A stretch of DNA of 17,066 bases from Streptomyces sp. WM6386 (GTDB lineage: Bacteria > Actinomycetota > Actinomycetes > Streptomycetales > Streptomycetaceae). The notes under the pieces were generated by a model, which searched no databases, was not told the origin of the DNA, and saw only the letters and a program-made list of their open reading frames with translations. Positions 7,572 to 16,100 of the stretch are shown piece after piece. The position numbers and the translations under genes are program-made. Within the stretch, counting starts at the first letter, position 1; each line of letters begins with the position of its first letter. The DNA lies in contig NZ_JXTE01000109.1 of the NCBI RefSeq assembly GCF_000972385.1, positions 1 through 17,066 of the forward strand. The letters are read 5' to 3'.

Positions 7572-9784
7572 TTGTCGGTGTCGTCCTTCTTCTCATCGTT
7601 CTCTTCGCCCTCGATGACCGGGATCAGGGAGAGCTTGCCGCGGGAGTCGATCTCGGCGATCTCGACCTGGACCTTGGAGCCCACGGCCACGACGTCCTCG
7701 ACGTTCTCCACGCGCTTGCCGCCGGCGAGCTTGCGGATCTGCGAGATGTGCAGCAGACCGTCCTTGCCCGGGAGCAGCGACACGAACGCACCGAAGGTGG
7801 TGGTCTTGACGACCGTACCCAGGTAGCGCTCGCCGACCTCCGGCATGGTCGGGTTGGCGATCGAGTTGATCGTGGCGCGCGCGGCCTCGGCCTGCGAGCC
7901 CTGCTGGGCACCGATGTAGATGGTGCCGTCGTCCTCGATCGTGATGTCGGCGCCGGTGTCCTCCTGGATCTGGTTGATCATCTTGCCCTTCGGGCCGATG
8001 ACCTCACCGATCTTGTCCACGGGAATCTTGACGGTGATGATCCGCGGGGCGTTGGGGGACATCTCGTCCGGCGTGTCGATCGCTTCCATCATCACGTCGA
8101 GGATGTGGAGGCGGGCGTCACGGGCCTGCTTGAGGGCCGCGGCCAGGACGGAGGCGGGGATGCCGTCCAGCTTGGTGTCCAGCTGGAGGGCGGTGACGAA
8201 TTCCTTGGTGCCGGCGACCTTGAAGTCCATGTCGCCGAAGGCGTCCTCCGCACCGAGGATGTCGGTGAGGGCGACGTAGTGCGTCTCGCCGTTGATCTCC
8301 TGGGAGATCAGGCCCATGGCGATACCGGCGACGGGGGCCTTGAGGGGCACACCGGCGTTCAGCAGCGACATGGTGGAGGCGCAGACCGAGCCCATCGACG
8401 TCGAGCCGTTCGAGCTCAGCGCCTCGGACACCTGACGGATCGCGTAGGGGAACTCCTCGCGCGTCGGCAGGACCGGAACGATGGCGCGCTCGGCGAGAGC
8501 GCCATGGCCGATCTCACGGCGCTTCGGGGAGCCGACACGGCCGGTCTCGCCCACGGAGTACGGCGGGAAGTTGTAGTTGTGCATGTAGCGCTTGCGGGTC
8601 ACCGGGGAGAGGGTGTCCAGCTGCTGCTCCATACGGAGCATGTTGAGGGTGGTGACGCCCAGGATCTGGGTCTCGCCACGCTCGAACACCGCGGAGCCGT
8701 GCACACGCGGGATGGCCTCGACCTCGGCGGCGAGCGTACGGATGTCCGTCACGCCACGGCCGTCGATGCGCTTCTTCTCCTTGATCACGCGCTCGCGGAC
8801 GAGCTGCTTGGTCAGGGAGCGGTACGCGGCGGAGATCTCCTTCTCGCGGCCCTCGAACTCCGGCAGGAGCTTCTCGGCGGCGAGCGCCTTGACGCGGTCC
8901 AGCTCGGCCTCGCGGTCCTGCTTGCCCGCGATCGTCAGCGCGGAGGCGAGCTCCGGGCGGACGGCGGCGGAGAGCGCCTCCAGGACGTCGTCCTGGTAGT
9001 CGAGGAAGACCTTGAAGTCGCCGGTCGGCTTGGCGGCCTTCGCGGCGAGGTCGGCCTGGGCCTTGCAGAGCACCTTGATGAAGGGCTTCGCGGCTTCCAG
9101 ACCGGCGGCGACGACCTCCTCGGTCGGCGCCTCGGCGCCGCCCGCGACCAGCTGGATGGTCTTCTCGGTGGCCTCGGCCTCGACCATCATGATCGCGACG
9201 TCGCCGTCCTCCAGGGCGCGGCCCGCGACGACCATGTCGAAGACGGCGTCCTCGAGCTCGGTGTGCGTCGGGAAGGCGACCCACTGGCCGTTGATCAGCG
9301 CGACGCGGACGCCGCCGATCGGGCCGGAGAAGGGCAGACCGGCCAGCTGCGTGGACGCGGAGGCGGCGTTGATCGCCACGACGTCGTACAGGTGGTCGGG
9401 GTTGAGGGCCATGATCGTGGCGACGACCTGGATCTCGTTGCGCAGGCCCTTCTTGAAGGACGGGCGCAGCGGGCGGTCGATCAGACGACAGGTGAGGATG
9501 GCGTCCTCGGAGGGACGGCCCTCACGGCGGAAGAAGCTGCCGGGGATCTTGCCGGCGGCGTACATCCGCTCCTCGACGTCCACCGTGAGGGGGAAGAAGT
9601 CGAGCTGGTCCTTGGGGTTCTTGGAGGCGGTGGTGGCCGACAGCACCATGGTGTCGTCGTCCAGATACGCCACGGCGGAGCCGGCGGCCTGCTTGGCCAG
9701 GCGGCCCGTCTCGAAGCGGATGGTGCGGGTGCCGAAGGAGCCGTTGTCGATGACGGCCTCGGCGTAGTGGGTCTCGTTCTCCAC
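7568..9784 (-). CDS. pnp: Polynucleotide phosphorylase / guanosine pentaphosphate synthetase
   Basis: PNPase degrades RNA 3'-5' by phosphorolysis and can add 3' tails; the Streptomyces enzyme was also described as guanosine pentaphosphate synthetase I (gpsI). The 738-aa protein has two RNase PH-like cores separated by an alpha-helical linker. The second core contains [20 protein letters not shown] near the phosphate site. A KH domain follows (about 581-645, GPKG at 597-600), then an S1 domain (about 649-722) and an acidic/lysine tail. I chose the GTG at 9784 (protein begins [11 protein letters not shown]): GGAG is 8 bases upstream and the length matches the family. In-frame sequence further upstream runs through the rpsO intergenic hairpins and is not coding. 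It lies between rpsO and the M16 gene. Confidence 0.98.
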   Translation of the reverse strand: MENETHYAEAVIDNGSFGTRTIRFETGRLAKQAAGSAVAYLDDDTMVLSATTASKNPKDQLDFFPLTVDVEERMYAAGKIPGSFFRREGRPSEDAILTCRLIDRPLRPSFKKGLRNEIQVVATIMALNPDHLYDVVAINAASASTQLAGLPFSGPIGGVRVALINGQWVAFPTHTELEDAVFDMVVAGRALEDGDVAIMMVEAEATEKTIQLVAGGAEAPTEEVVAAGLEAAKPFIKVLCKAQADLAAKAAKPTGDFKVFLDYQDDVLEALSAAVRPELASALTIAGKQDREAELDRVKALAAEKLLPEFEGREKEISAAYRSLTKQLVRERVIKEKKRIDGRGVTDIRTLAAEVEAIPRVHGSAVFERGETQILGVTTLNMLRMEQQLDTLSPVTRKRYMHNYNFPPYSVGETGRVGSPKRREIGHGALAERAIVPVLPTREEFPYAIRQVSEALSSNGSTSMGSVCASTMSLLNAGVPLKAPVAGIAMGLISQEINGETHYVALTDILGAEDAFGDMDFKVAGTKEFVTALQLDTKLDGIPASVLAAALKQARDARLHILDVMMEAIDTPDEMSPNAPRIITVKIPVDKIGEVIGPKGKMINQIQEDTGADITIEDDGTIYIGAQQGSQAEAARATINSIANPTMPEVGERYLGTVVKTTTFGAFVSLLPGKDGLLHISQIRKLAGGKRVENVEDVVAVGSKVQVEIAEIDSRGKLSLIPVIEGEENDEKKDDTDK

Positions 9785-9813
9785 TAGCGTTTCTCCATTA
9801 CTTTTCGTCTTTT

Positions 9814-9842
9814 GTCCCGACCCGCCCGTGTGGCGGGGGGAC
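9814..9842 (-). promoter_or_regulatory. Stem-loop in the pnp leader near the start
   Basis: gtccc (9814-9818) and cccgcc (9821-9826) pair with ggcggg (9832-9837) and gggac (9838-9842), giving 11 bp with a 2-base bulge and a 5-base loop. It lies 30 bases upstream of the pnp start. In other bacteria pnp is controlled through RNase III-cleaved leader hairpins, so this is a plausible processing site. Confidence 0.5.
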
Positions 9843-9872
9843 ATGGGCGGAGAAGCGCTCCGTCTGGTGCGG

Positions 9873-9933
9873 GCCGGTCTTCGATCGAAGCACCCGGGTT
9901 CGCATTGCCCGGGAGCCACTACCGAGGACCGGC
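9873..9933 (-). promoter_or_regulatory. Branched secondary structure in the pnp leader
   Basis: gccggtc (9873-9879) pairs with gaccggc (9927-9933). Inside are a 12-bp palindrome cttcgatcgaag (9879-9890, sharing one base with the outer arm) and a cccggg/cccggg stem (9893-9898 with 9908-9913). This suggests a branched leader RNA. A TAGTGT -10-like hexamer lies further upstream on the minus strand (complement near 9987-9992) without a good -35, so an internal pnp promoter is possible but unproven. Confidence 0.35.
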
Positions 9934-10020
9934 GGCGGCGAGGTGCACTTCTCCTCGTGGTACTGCGTGTACTGCGTTGTGCTACCACACTACAAAGCAG
10001 GTATGACACTCCGCACGTTT

Positions 10021-10045
10021 CCGTACGTACAGCGAGCACGTACGG
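10021..10045 (-). repeat. Perfect 8-bp inverted repeat between rpsO and pnp
   Basis: ccgtacgt (10021-10028) and acgtacgg (10038-10045) form a perfect stem with a 9-base loop. It lies immediately after the rpsO terminator-like hairpin on the minus strand, so two hairpins stand in tandem. It may be an RNase III or PNPase-related processing element. Confidence 0.5.
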
Positions 10046-10049
10046 CAAA

Positions 10050-10085
10050 GGGAGCGGCCCCCGACTCGTTTCGGGAACCGCTCCC
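10050..10085 (-). terminator. rpsO terminator/attenuator hairpin
   Basis: gggagcgg (10050-10057) pairs with ccgctccc (10078-10085), and inside it cccga (10060-10064) pairs with tcggg (10071-10075). Read on the minus strand the stem begins 11 bases after the rpsO stop and is followed by TTTGCC. In S. coelicolor an rpsO-pnp intergenic hairpin is known as an RNase III processing site, with partial read-through into pnp; this element fits that role. Confidence 0.75.
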
Positions 10086-10095
10086 TCATGACGTC

Positions 10096-10383
10096 TTACT
10101 TGGCGCCCGCCGCACCACGGCGGATGCCGAGGCGGTCGACCAGCGCGCGGAAGCGCTGGATGTCCTTCTTCGCCAGGTACTGGAGAAGGCGGCGGCGCTG
10201 ACCGACCAGGATCAGCAGACCACGACGGGAGTGGTGGTCGTGCTTGTGGGTCTTGAGGTGCTCGGTCAGGTCCGAGATCCGGCGCGAGAGCATCGCGACC
10301 TGGACCTCGGGGGAGCCGGTGTCGCCCTCCTTCTGACCGAACTCGGCGATGAGCTGCTTCTTCACTGCGGCATCGAGCGGCAC
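10096..10383 (-). CDS. rpsO: 30S ribosomal protein S15
   Basis: S15 binds the central domain of 16S rRNA early in 30S assembly. The 95-aa protein has the full family pattern: [11 protein letters not shown] (20-30), [20 protein letters not shown] (42-61) and the basic C-terminal helix [18 protein letters not shown]. Start is GTG with an excellent site, GAGGAG six bases upstream. Stop is TAA. It is the first gene of the cluster leading to pnp, the classical rpsO-pnp arrangement. The leader upstream folds into a nested stem (10414-10458), a possible S15 autoregulatory element. Confidence 0.98.
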   Translation of the reverse strand: MPLDAAVKKQLIAEFGQKEGDTGSPEVQVAMLSRRISDLTEHLKTHKHDHHSRRGLLILVGQRRRLLQYLAKKDIQRFRALVDRLGIRRGAAGAK

Positions 10384-10413
10384 TCGAAACTCCTCGTAGT
10401 CTGAAAATGGCCA

Positions 10414-10458
10414 CCGAGTGCCCCCGGTCTATGTCTCGGGGGAGCTTCCGTTACTCGG
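10414..10458 (-). promoter_or_regulatory. Nested stem-loop in the rpsO leader
   Basis: ccgagt (10414-10419) pairs with actcgg (10453-10458). Inside, cccccg (10421-10426) pairs with cggggg (10437-10442) around a 10-base loop, leaving an asymmetric internal bulge. An alternative or adjacent stem joins ggaggc (10458-10463) to gcctcc (10482-10487). The structure lies about 30 bases upstream of the rpsO start. S15 represses its own mRNA through leader structures in several phyla, so this is a candidate. A TACCCT -10-like box (complement of 10532-10537) could be the rpsO promoter but lacks a good -35. Confidence 0.4.
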
Positions 10459-10579
10459 GAGGCGGGGATCCGCTGGGCGCGGCCTCCAGAGCGAAGGGCT
10501 CCGGGGGTGCGTACACGAACGGCCGTCACTCAGGGTACCAGGCAAAGGTGGGGGCCTTCGCCCCGGTTCCGGAAGCGCC

Positions 10580-10607
10580 CTGATGGGGCCCGGGGGGCCA
10601 CTAGGGT
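10580..10607 (+). promoter_or_regulatory. Candidate promoter of the DUF397-like gene
   Basis: TAGGGT at 10602-10607 matches the Streptomyces -10 pattern TANNNT. A weak -35-like CTGATG lies at 10580-10585, 16 bases upstream. The start codon is 48 bases downstream. Only the -10 box is persuasive. Confidence 0.3.
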
Positions 10608-10655
10608 GAGCGCTCGGATCGTGGTCGTACGACGTCGGGAAGGGGTCGCCGGGAC

Positions 10656-10937
10656 ATGGCGGAGACGGCAGAGGAGATCAAGGCGCGCAAGGAGCGGGAG
10701 CGGGACGAGCTCTACGCCCTCGACATCTCGGGCGTCGAGTGGCACAGCGCGCCGGGCACCGAGGAGCACGAGGAACGGGTCGAGATCGCGTACCTGCCCG
10801 AGGGTGCCGTGGCCATGCGGTCCTCGCTGGAACCGGACACCGTGCTGCGGTACACGGAGGCGGAGTGGCGGGCGTTCGTGCTGGGTGCGCGGGACGGGGA
10901 GTTCGACATCGAGCCGGCGCCGCAAGAGGCGGAGTGA
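10656..10937 (+). CDS. DUF397-like small protein
   Basis: This 93-aa protein has a charged helical N-terminus (1-20) followed by a segment that fits the DUF397 pattern. W29-H-S opens it, ERVEIA (40-45) stands where CVEVA is usual, then AVAMRSSLEPDTVLRYTEAE and WRAFVLGARDGEFD (71-84). DUF397 proteins are abundant in Streptomyces and are usually encoded beside a helix-turn-helix (WhiJ-like) regulator; none is present here. The conserved cysteine of the motif is absent. The ATG is preceded by GGGAAGGGG about 10 bases upstream. It diverges from rpsO and converges on the eccD pair across a strong terminator. Confidence 0.85.
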   Translation: MAETAEEIKARKERERDELYALDISGVEWHSAPGTEEHEERVEIAYLPEGAVAMRSSLEPDTVLRYTEAEWRAFVLGARDGEFDIEPAPQEAE

Positions 10938-10941
10938 CGGT

Positions 10942-10971
10942 GAGGGGCGGCACGCGTGCGTGCCGCCCCTC
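10942..10971. terminator. Bidirectional terminator between convergent genes
   Basis: A perfect 12-bp stem joins gaggggcggcac (10942-10953) and gtgccgcccctc (10960-10971) with a 6-base loop. It lies in the 43-base gap between the DUF397-like gene and the convergent 96-aa gene, followed on the plus strand by ttcgctctc. Confidence 0.9.
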
Positions 10972-10980
10972 TTCGCTCTC

Positions 10981-11271
10981 TCAGTGCTTCAGTCCGGCGC
11001 CGCCGACGGCGAGGGCCATCAGGTGGCCTTCGGGTGAGGCGGGGACCTGCTCGGTCGTCTCCCTCACCTCGTCGGGCGCCTGCTGTGCGGCCGTCGTTTC
11101 GTTCGCGGGCGCTTCGTCCGGCTGGTGCCACAGCAGCCGGCCACCCAGGCAGAGAACGGCGATCACAGCGGCGGCTGTCGCCCCTGCGATCCGGTTACGG
11201 AGTCTGCGTCGCACCTTGTCCGCGGTCCGTGTGGACTCGGTGTACATCGACGGCTGCGGGCCGAAGCTCAC
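10981..11271 (-). CDS. Small membrane protein downstream of eccD
   Basis: This 96-aa protein has a basic N-terminus (KVRRRLRNR, 19-27), one membrane helix (28-47) and an acidic, Ala/Thr/Glu-rich exterior tail, the orientation expected of an N-in single-pass protein. I do not recognise a family. It starts 27 bases after the eccD stop on the same strand, so it is probably co-transcribed with eccD. The GTG start has GGGAAGGA nine bases upstream; an internal ATG at residue 9 has no ribosome-binding site. It may be an accessory T7SS membrane subunit, which is inference from position only. Confidence 0.8.
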   Translation of the reverse strand: MSFGPQPSMYTESTRTADKVRRRLRNRIAGATAAAVIAVLCLGGRLLWHQPDEAPANETTAAQQAPDEVRETTEQVPASPEGHLMALAVGGAGLKH

Positions 11272-11298
11272 GTGCGGAAGTCCTTCCCTGCGCTGCGT

Positions 11299-12798
11299 TC
11301 AGCTCGTCATCGAGCGGACAGTGGCGTACACGTCGAAGACCGCCAGCGCGAGCGGGACCAAGGTCAGCAGGACGAAGCCCTCGGCAATCTCCATGAAGCG
11401 GCCCCAGAACGGGGTGAGCCCGCCCCGCGAAGCGATCAGACCGATGGCGGTGACCAGGGCGGACGCCGCCGCGATGGCCGCGACGAGCCAGATCGTGCGG
11501 AGGTCGAGGCCGGCGTAGTCGCCCCTTTGGGCGTCGTTCTTCAACGACTCCGGCAGGTTGAGCGCGAGCCCGAGGCCGAGCAGTACGAGGGAGGCGAGAC
11601 CGGCGGCCAGGAGGGGCGCGACCTGAGTCGTGTAGCGGAAGAGACGAGCCCGCATCAGGAGGGCGACGCCCGTCGCGAGGGCGAGCAGCTGGGCCCAGAG
11701 TCCGTCGGAGAAACCGAGGACCGCCGAGGCCGCGACCGCGGTCACCGCGCAGCCGCCGACCAGACCCACCAGCAGTTCGTGGCCGCGGCGCGCCTGGGCG
11801 ACGACGCGTTCGGCGTCGAGCGGCTCCTGGGCGGCGGGGGCGGCGCCGTACGCGCTGCGGGAGGTGTTGCTCGGCGGGTCGAAGCCGATCGGCAGCCGGG
11901 CGAAGCGCATCGACAGACCCGGCAGGAAGGCCAGCGCCCCGACGGCGATCGGGGCGCACAGTCCGGCGATCTCGGCCGGCGTCCAGTGCGCGAGGGTACC
12001 GGCGAACGCCGCGCCAAGGCCGATGGCCGAGGCGAGTACGAACGCGACGAACGGGCCGTCGCCGTTCGGTGCGCACAGGGTCAGCACGACCGAGGCCAGC
12101 AGGACGGCGGCACAGGCGAGCAGGAACTGCAGCTTGCCGATGCCCTGGCCGTCGGCCAGCGGCAGCAGCCCGGAACCCGCCACGCCCACGTTGGGGAGGG
12201 CGCCGAGGCCCAGGGCGACGGCCGAGGCCCGGTCGTCGTAGACCCGGGCCCGCACGCAGGCGAGGACGACGAGGAGTACGCCGACGACCCCGGCGAGGAT
12301 GCCCGGGAGGCCGTTCATGTCGTGGCGGGGCTCGCCGGTCCAGGCCACGAAGGCGAGGAGGGTCGGCAGGACTCCTCCTCCCACCAGGCCCGCGGTGCGC
12401 GTCAGTTCGCCGCCCCACAACGAGCGGTCGCGCGCCACGGCGGAGGCGACCGCCTCGGACACGTCGTCGAACACGACGGGGGGCAGCGACTCGGAGAAGG
12501 GCCGCAGCGTCAGCAGTTCGCCGTCGAGGATGCGCTGGGCGGCGAACGAACGTGAGCTGTCGAGGACGGTGCCGTCCCGGCGTACGAGGTGGTAGCCCAC
12601 CGGTTCGCCCGCGGCGGGGCTCTGCTGCGAGAGCCTGAGGATCTCCGGATAGATGTCGGCGACCGGGATGTCGTCGGGCAGTGCCACGTCGATCCGGCCG
12701 TCGGGCGCGACGATCGTGACCCGGCAGAAACCCAGTCCCGTACCCGTGCCGGACGGCGCCCCCGTACCGGGTCCCGCTCCGGTGGCCGTCATGCTCAC
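11299..12798 (-). CDS. eccD: Type VII secretion integral membrane protein EccD
   Basis: EccD is the multi-pass core subunit of the T7SS inner-membrane complex. The 499-aa protein has a ubiquitin-like N-terminal domain (about 24-102, starting FCRVTIVAPDGRIDVALPDD), a linker, then eleven hydrophobic helices. I place them at about 134-153, 165-183, 190-212, 222-242, 249-269, 276-294, 342-362, 367-382, 393-413, 436-456 and 473-490. This is the standard EccD topology. The GTG at 12798 has GGGGGAG six bases upstream; an ATG two codons later is the alternative. In-frame sequence further upstream encodes a low-complexity Arg-Gly-His-Pro repeat arising from intergenic tandem repeats and is not likely to be translated. 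It diverges from eccC. Confidence 0.95.
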   Translation of the reverse strand: MSMTATGAGPGTGAPSGTGTGLGFCRVTIVAPDGRIDVALPDDIPVADIYPEILRLSQQSPAAGEPVGYHLVRRDGTVLDSSRSFAAQRILDGELLTLRPFSESLPPVVFDDVSEAVASAVARDRSLWGGELTRTAGLVGGGVLPTLLAFVAWTGEPRHDMNGLPGILAGVVGVLLVVLACVRARVYDDRASAVALGLGALPNVGVAGSGLLPLADGQGIGKLQFLLACAAVLLASVVLTLCAPNGDGPFVAFVLASAIGLGAAFAGTLAHWTPAEIAGLCAPIAVGALAFLPGLSMRFARLPIGFDPPSNTSRSAYGAAPAAQEPLDAERVVAQARRGHELLVGLVGGCAVTAVAASAVLGFSDGLWAQLLALATGVALLMRARLFRYTTQVAPLLAAGLASLVLLGLGLALNLPESLKNDAQRGDYAGLDLRTIWLVAAIAAASALVTAIGLIASRGGLTPFWGRFMEIAEGFVLLTLVPLALAVFDVYATVRSMTS

Positions 12799-12839
12799 GT
12801 GCTGCTCCCCCTGTGTCGTGGATCTGTGTCGGCATGTGC

Positions 12840-12875
12840 GTGGGTGCCCGCGCGGGTGCCCACGTGGGTGTCCGC
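12840..12875. repeat. Three 12-bp tandem repeats upstream of eccD
   Basis: Three adjacent 12-base units, gtgggtgcccgc, gcgggtgcccac and gtgggtgtccgc, differ at one to three positions. They start 42 bases upstream of the eccD start codon within the divergent eccD/eccC region. They could be an operator array or simple slippage. Confidence 0.6.
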
Positions 12876-12914
12876 GGCTGCGATTCGGTGGCGTTTGCGC
12901 GTGCGCCCCGTGAA

Positions 12915-12988
12915 GATCCGGTGTCTGCGTTCCGGATCGGCTGGAATGCCCCGATCCGCCACCCCCGTTCACGTGTGCTCACGCGAAC
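12915..12988. promoter_or_regulatory. Array of dyads in the eccD/eccC divergent region
   Basis: gatccgg (12915-12921) pairs with ccggatc (12932-12938). The overlapping cggatcgg (12933-12940) pairs with ccgatccg (12951-12958). Both intervals are 10 bases, so the central half-site can pair with either neighbour. A third dyad follows: gttcacgtg (12967-12975) and cacgcgaac (12980-12988), matching at 8 of 9 positions around tgct. This is the best operator candidate in the window. The remainder of 12799-13109 holds no gene. Confidence 0.45.
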
Positions 12989-13028
12989 ATCCGGCACCCT
13001 ACCGCCCGTTGGTCACTCTGCGAGTCAG

Positions 13029-13034
13029 TAGGAT
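13029..13034 (+). promoter_or_regulatory. Candidate -10 box for eccC
   Basis: TAGGAT fits the Streptomyces -10 consensus and lies 75 bases before the eccC GTG. No good -35 hexamer is found at 16-18 bases; the sequence there reads around ccgttgg. The dyad at 12967-12988 would sit just upstream, a position suited to control. Confidence 0.35.
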
Positions 13035-13109
13035 CACGCGGCGGGCTCCGGCCGCCTGACACGGGGAGGCGGACGAACTCGGGTGGCCCGGCTAGGGGAT
13101 TGGTGAGCA

Positions 13110-16100
13110 GTGAGCCACATCGTCGTGAAGCGTCCGCCGCGGGCGCTGCCGTCCGAGGTGCCCATGGGCGAGGTCGTCCTGCAGCCGCCGCCGGAGCTGC
13201 CGCGCGGGCATCAGGAGAGTGTGCTGATGCAGTTGCTGCCGACGCTGGGCATGGGCGGCTCGGTGGTGTTCTTCTTCACGAGCGGACAGCCGTTCATGAG
13301 GATCATGGGCATGGTCATGATCGCCTCGACGGTGGCCATGTCCGTCGCGATGGTGGTCCGCTTCCGCCGCGGCTCCCAGGGGCAACTCGCCGACATGCGC
13401 AGCGACTACCTGAGCTATCTGGCGCGGACCAGGGACGCCGCGGTCGACACCGCGAAGGCGCAGCGCGACGCGCAGTACTACCTCCACCCCTCCCCCGAAC
13501 AGCTGTGGGCCCTGGTCGCCGAAGGCAGCCGGGTGTGGGAACGACGCTCGGGCGACGAGGACTTCGCCCAGGTCCGCATCGGTCTGGGGGCGCAGGGCCT
13601 GGCCACTCCGCTCGTCGCACCCGAAACCGGACCGGTGGAACAGCTGGAGCCCCTGACGGCGGGCGCGATGCAGCGTTTCCTCGCCGCCCACGGCACCCTG
13701 GACGACCTGCCGATGGCAGTCTCCCTGCGCGCCTTCTACCACGTCACCATCAGCGGTGACGCCCAGTCGGTACGGTCCTCCGCGCGCGCCATGACCGGCT
13801 CGCTGGCCGCTCTGCACTCGCCCGAGGACCTGATCGTCGTCGTCGCGGCCGGCCGGGAGGCCCTCCCCCACTGGGAGTGGGCCAAGTGGCTGCCGCACGC
13901 CCAGGCACCCGGTGCGGTGGACGGCGCGGGCAGCCGCCGGCTGATCGACAGCGACGGCCGCGAGCTCGAGAACCTGCTCGCCTCCCGCCTGACCGGCCGT
14001 CCGCGGTTCCACCCGAACGCGGCACCGCTCCCGGACGAGCCGCACATCGTCGTCGTACTCGACAGCCTCTCCCTGCCGCCGGACTCCATGCTGGCCAACC
14101 CCGAGGGACTCCAGGGCGTGACCGTTCTCGAGGTCGTCCCCGGCGAGCTGACCGGGGCCGGCGGCGACCTCTCCATCGTCGTACGACCTGGCGCGCTGCA
14201 CCTGGAGTCCGGCCACGGTGTCGTCTACGAGGGGACGCCCGACGCCCTCTCGTACGAGTCCGCCGAGGCCCTCGCCCGCCAACTGGCGCCCCTGCGCATG
14301 GCGTCCGGGGGTGACGACGACGAACCGTTGCTCGCCAACCTGGAGTTCACGGACCTGCTGAACCTCGGGGACGCGGCGTCCGTCGACACCAAGCGCACCT
14401 GGCGGGCGCGTTCGCTCGCCGAGCGGCTGCGGGTGCCGATCGGCGTCGGCGAGGACGGCCGCCCGGTCATGCTGGACCTGAAGGAGGCCGCGCAGGAGGG
14501 CATGGGGCCGCACGGCCTGTGCGTGGGCGCCACCGGCTCCGGAAAGTCGGAGCTGCTGCGCACGCTGGTGCTGGGCCTGGCGGTGACGCATTCCTCGGAG
14601 ACGCTGAACTTCGTCCTCGCGGACTTCAAGGGCGGTGCGACCTTCGCCGGGATGGCGCAGATGCCGCACGTGGCCGCCGTGATCACCAACCTCGCGGACG
14701 ACCTGACCCTCGTCGACCGCATGGGTGACTCCATCCGTGGCGAGCTGAACCGTCGCCAGGAGATGCTGCGTGACGCGGGCAACTACGCCAACATCCACGA
14801 CTACGAGAAGGCGCGCGCGGCGGGCGCGCCCCTGCAGCCGATTCCTTCCCTGGTGTTGGTGATCGACGAGTTCAGCGAGCTGCTGACGGCGAAGCCCGAC
14901 TTCATCGAGATGTTCGTGCAGATCGGTCGCATCGGACGGTCCCTGGGCGTGCACCTGCTGTTGGCGTCGCAGCGCCTGGAGGAGGGCAGGCTGCGCGGCC
15001 TGGAGACGTATCTGTCGTACCGGATCGGCCTGCGGACGTTCTCCGCGGCGGAGTCGCGCGCGGCGCTGGGCGTGCCGGACGCCTACGAGCTGCCGAATGT
15101 GCCGGGTTCGGGGATCCTGAAGTTCGGCACGGACGAAATGGTGCGGTTCAAGGCGGCGTACGTCTCCGGGGTCCACCGATCGGGGGCACGGCACGGGGCG
15201 TTGAACGGCGGTTCGCTGCCGGTGGACCGGCGGCTGGTGCTGTTCACGGCGGCAGAGGTGCCGGTGCAGTATGTGCCGGTGCCGCAGCAGAGGTCTTCGG
15301 GTGCGGACGGGGATGCTCCGGAGGTCGACGAGGCGCTCGCCGACACCGTGCTGGACGTGATCGTGCGCCGACTGGAGGCACAGGGCCCGGCGGCGCACCA
15401 GGTGTGGCTCCCGCCGCTGGACAGCCCGCCGTCACTGGACGGACTCCTGCCGGGCCTCACGGCCGTACAGGGGCGTGGGCTGACCCAGCCGGGCTACGAG
15501 GGCGCGGGGCGCCTGGTCGTGCCGGTGGGCTTGGTGGACAAGCCGTACGAGCAGCGCCGTGACGCGCTCTGGGTGGACTTCTCGGGTGCGGCCGGCCATA
15601 TGCAGATCCTCGGCGGCCCACAGTCCGGCAAGTCGACGCTGCTGCGATCGCTGATCTGCTCCTTCGCGCTGACGCACACGCCCCACGAAGTCCAGTTCTA
15701 CGGACTCGACTTCGGCGGCGGAGGCATGGCCGCCGTGGCCGGCCTGCCCCACGTGGGCGGGGTGGCCTCCCGCCTGGATCCCGAACGGGTACGGCGCACG
15801 GTGGCCGAGGTGTACGGCGTACTGACACGCCGCGAGGAGTACTTCCGCTCGTCGGGCATCTCGTCGATCGCGGACTTCCGGACCAAGCGGGCGAGGGGCG
15901 AGATCTCGGCCACGGACCAACCGTGGGGCGATGTCTTCCTGGTCATCGACGGGTGGGGCAACTTCCGTTCCGAGTACGAGGCGATGGACCAGGTGATCCA
16001 GGACATCGCGGCGCGGGGTCTCGGATACGGCGTCCATCTCGTCCTCACGGCCTCACGTTCGATGGAGGTCAGGTCCGCCCTCAAGGACCACCTGATGAAC

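Noticed and set aside
7553..9787. A 744-codon plus-strand open frame opposite pnp, and similar long frames opposite rnj and eccC
   Set aside because: These are antisense shadows of high-GC genes: their translations are Asp/Val/Arg/Gly-rich with no family motifs, and the opposite strand holds clear enzymes.
9785..10414. Long N-terminal extension of PNPase running antiparallel through the rpsO region
   Set aside because: It crosses the rpsO gene in another frame and the intergenic hairpins; PNPase normally begins at the GTG at 9784.
12799..12972. 58-residue N-terminal extension of EccD
   Set aside because: It is Arg/Gly/His/Pro low-complexity sequence from intergenic tandem repeats, and the GTG at 12798 has a strong ribosome-binding site.
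13014..13028. A BldD-like site tcac...gtca upstream of eccC
   Set aside because: The half-sites are seven bases apart rather than five and the centre does not match the BldD consensus.
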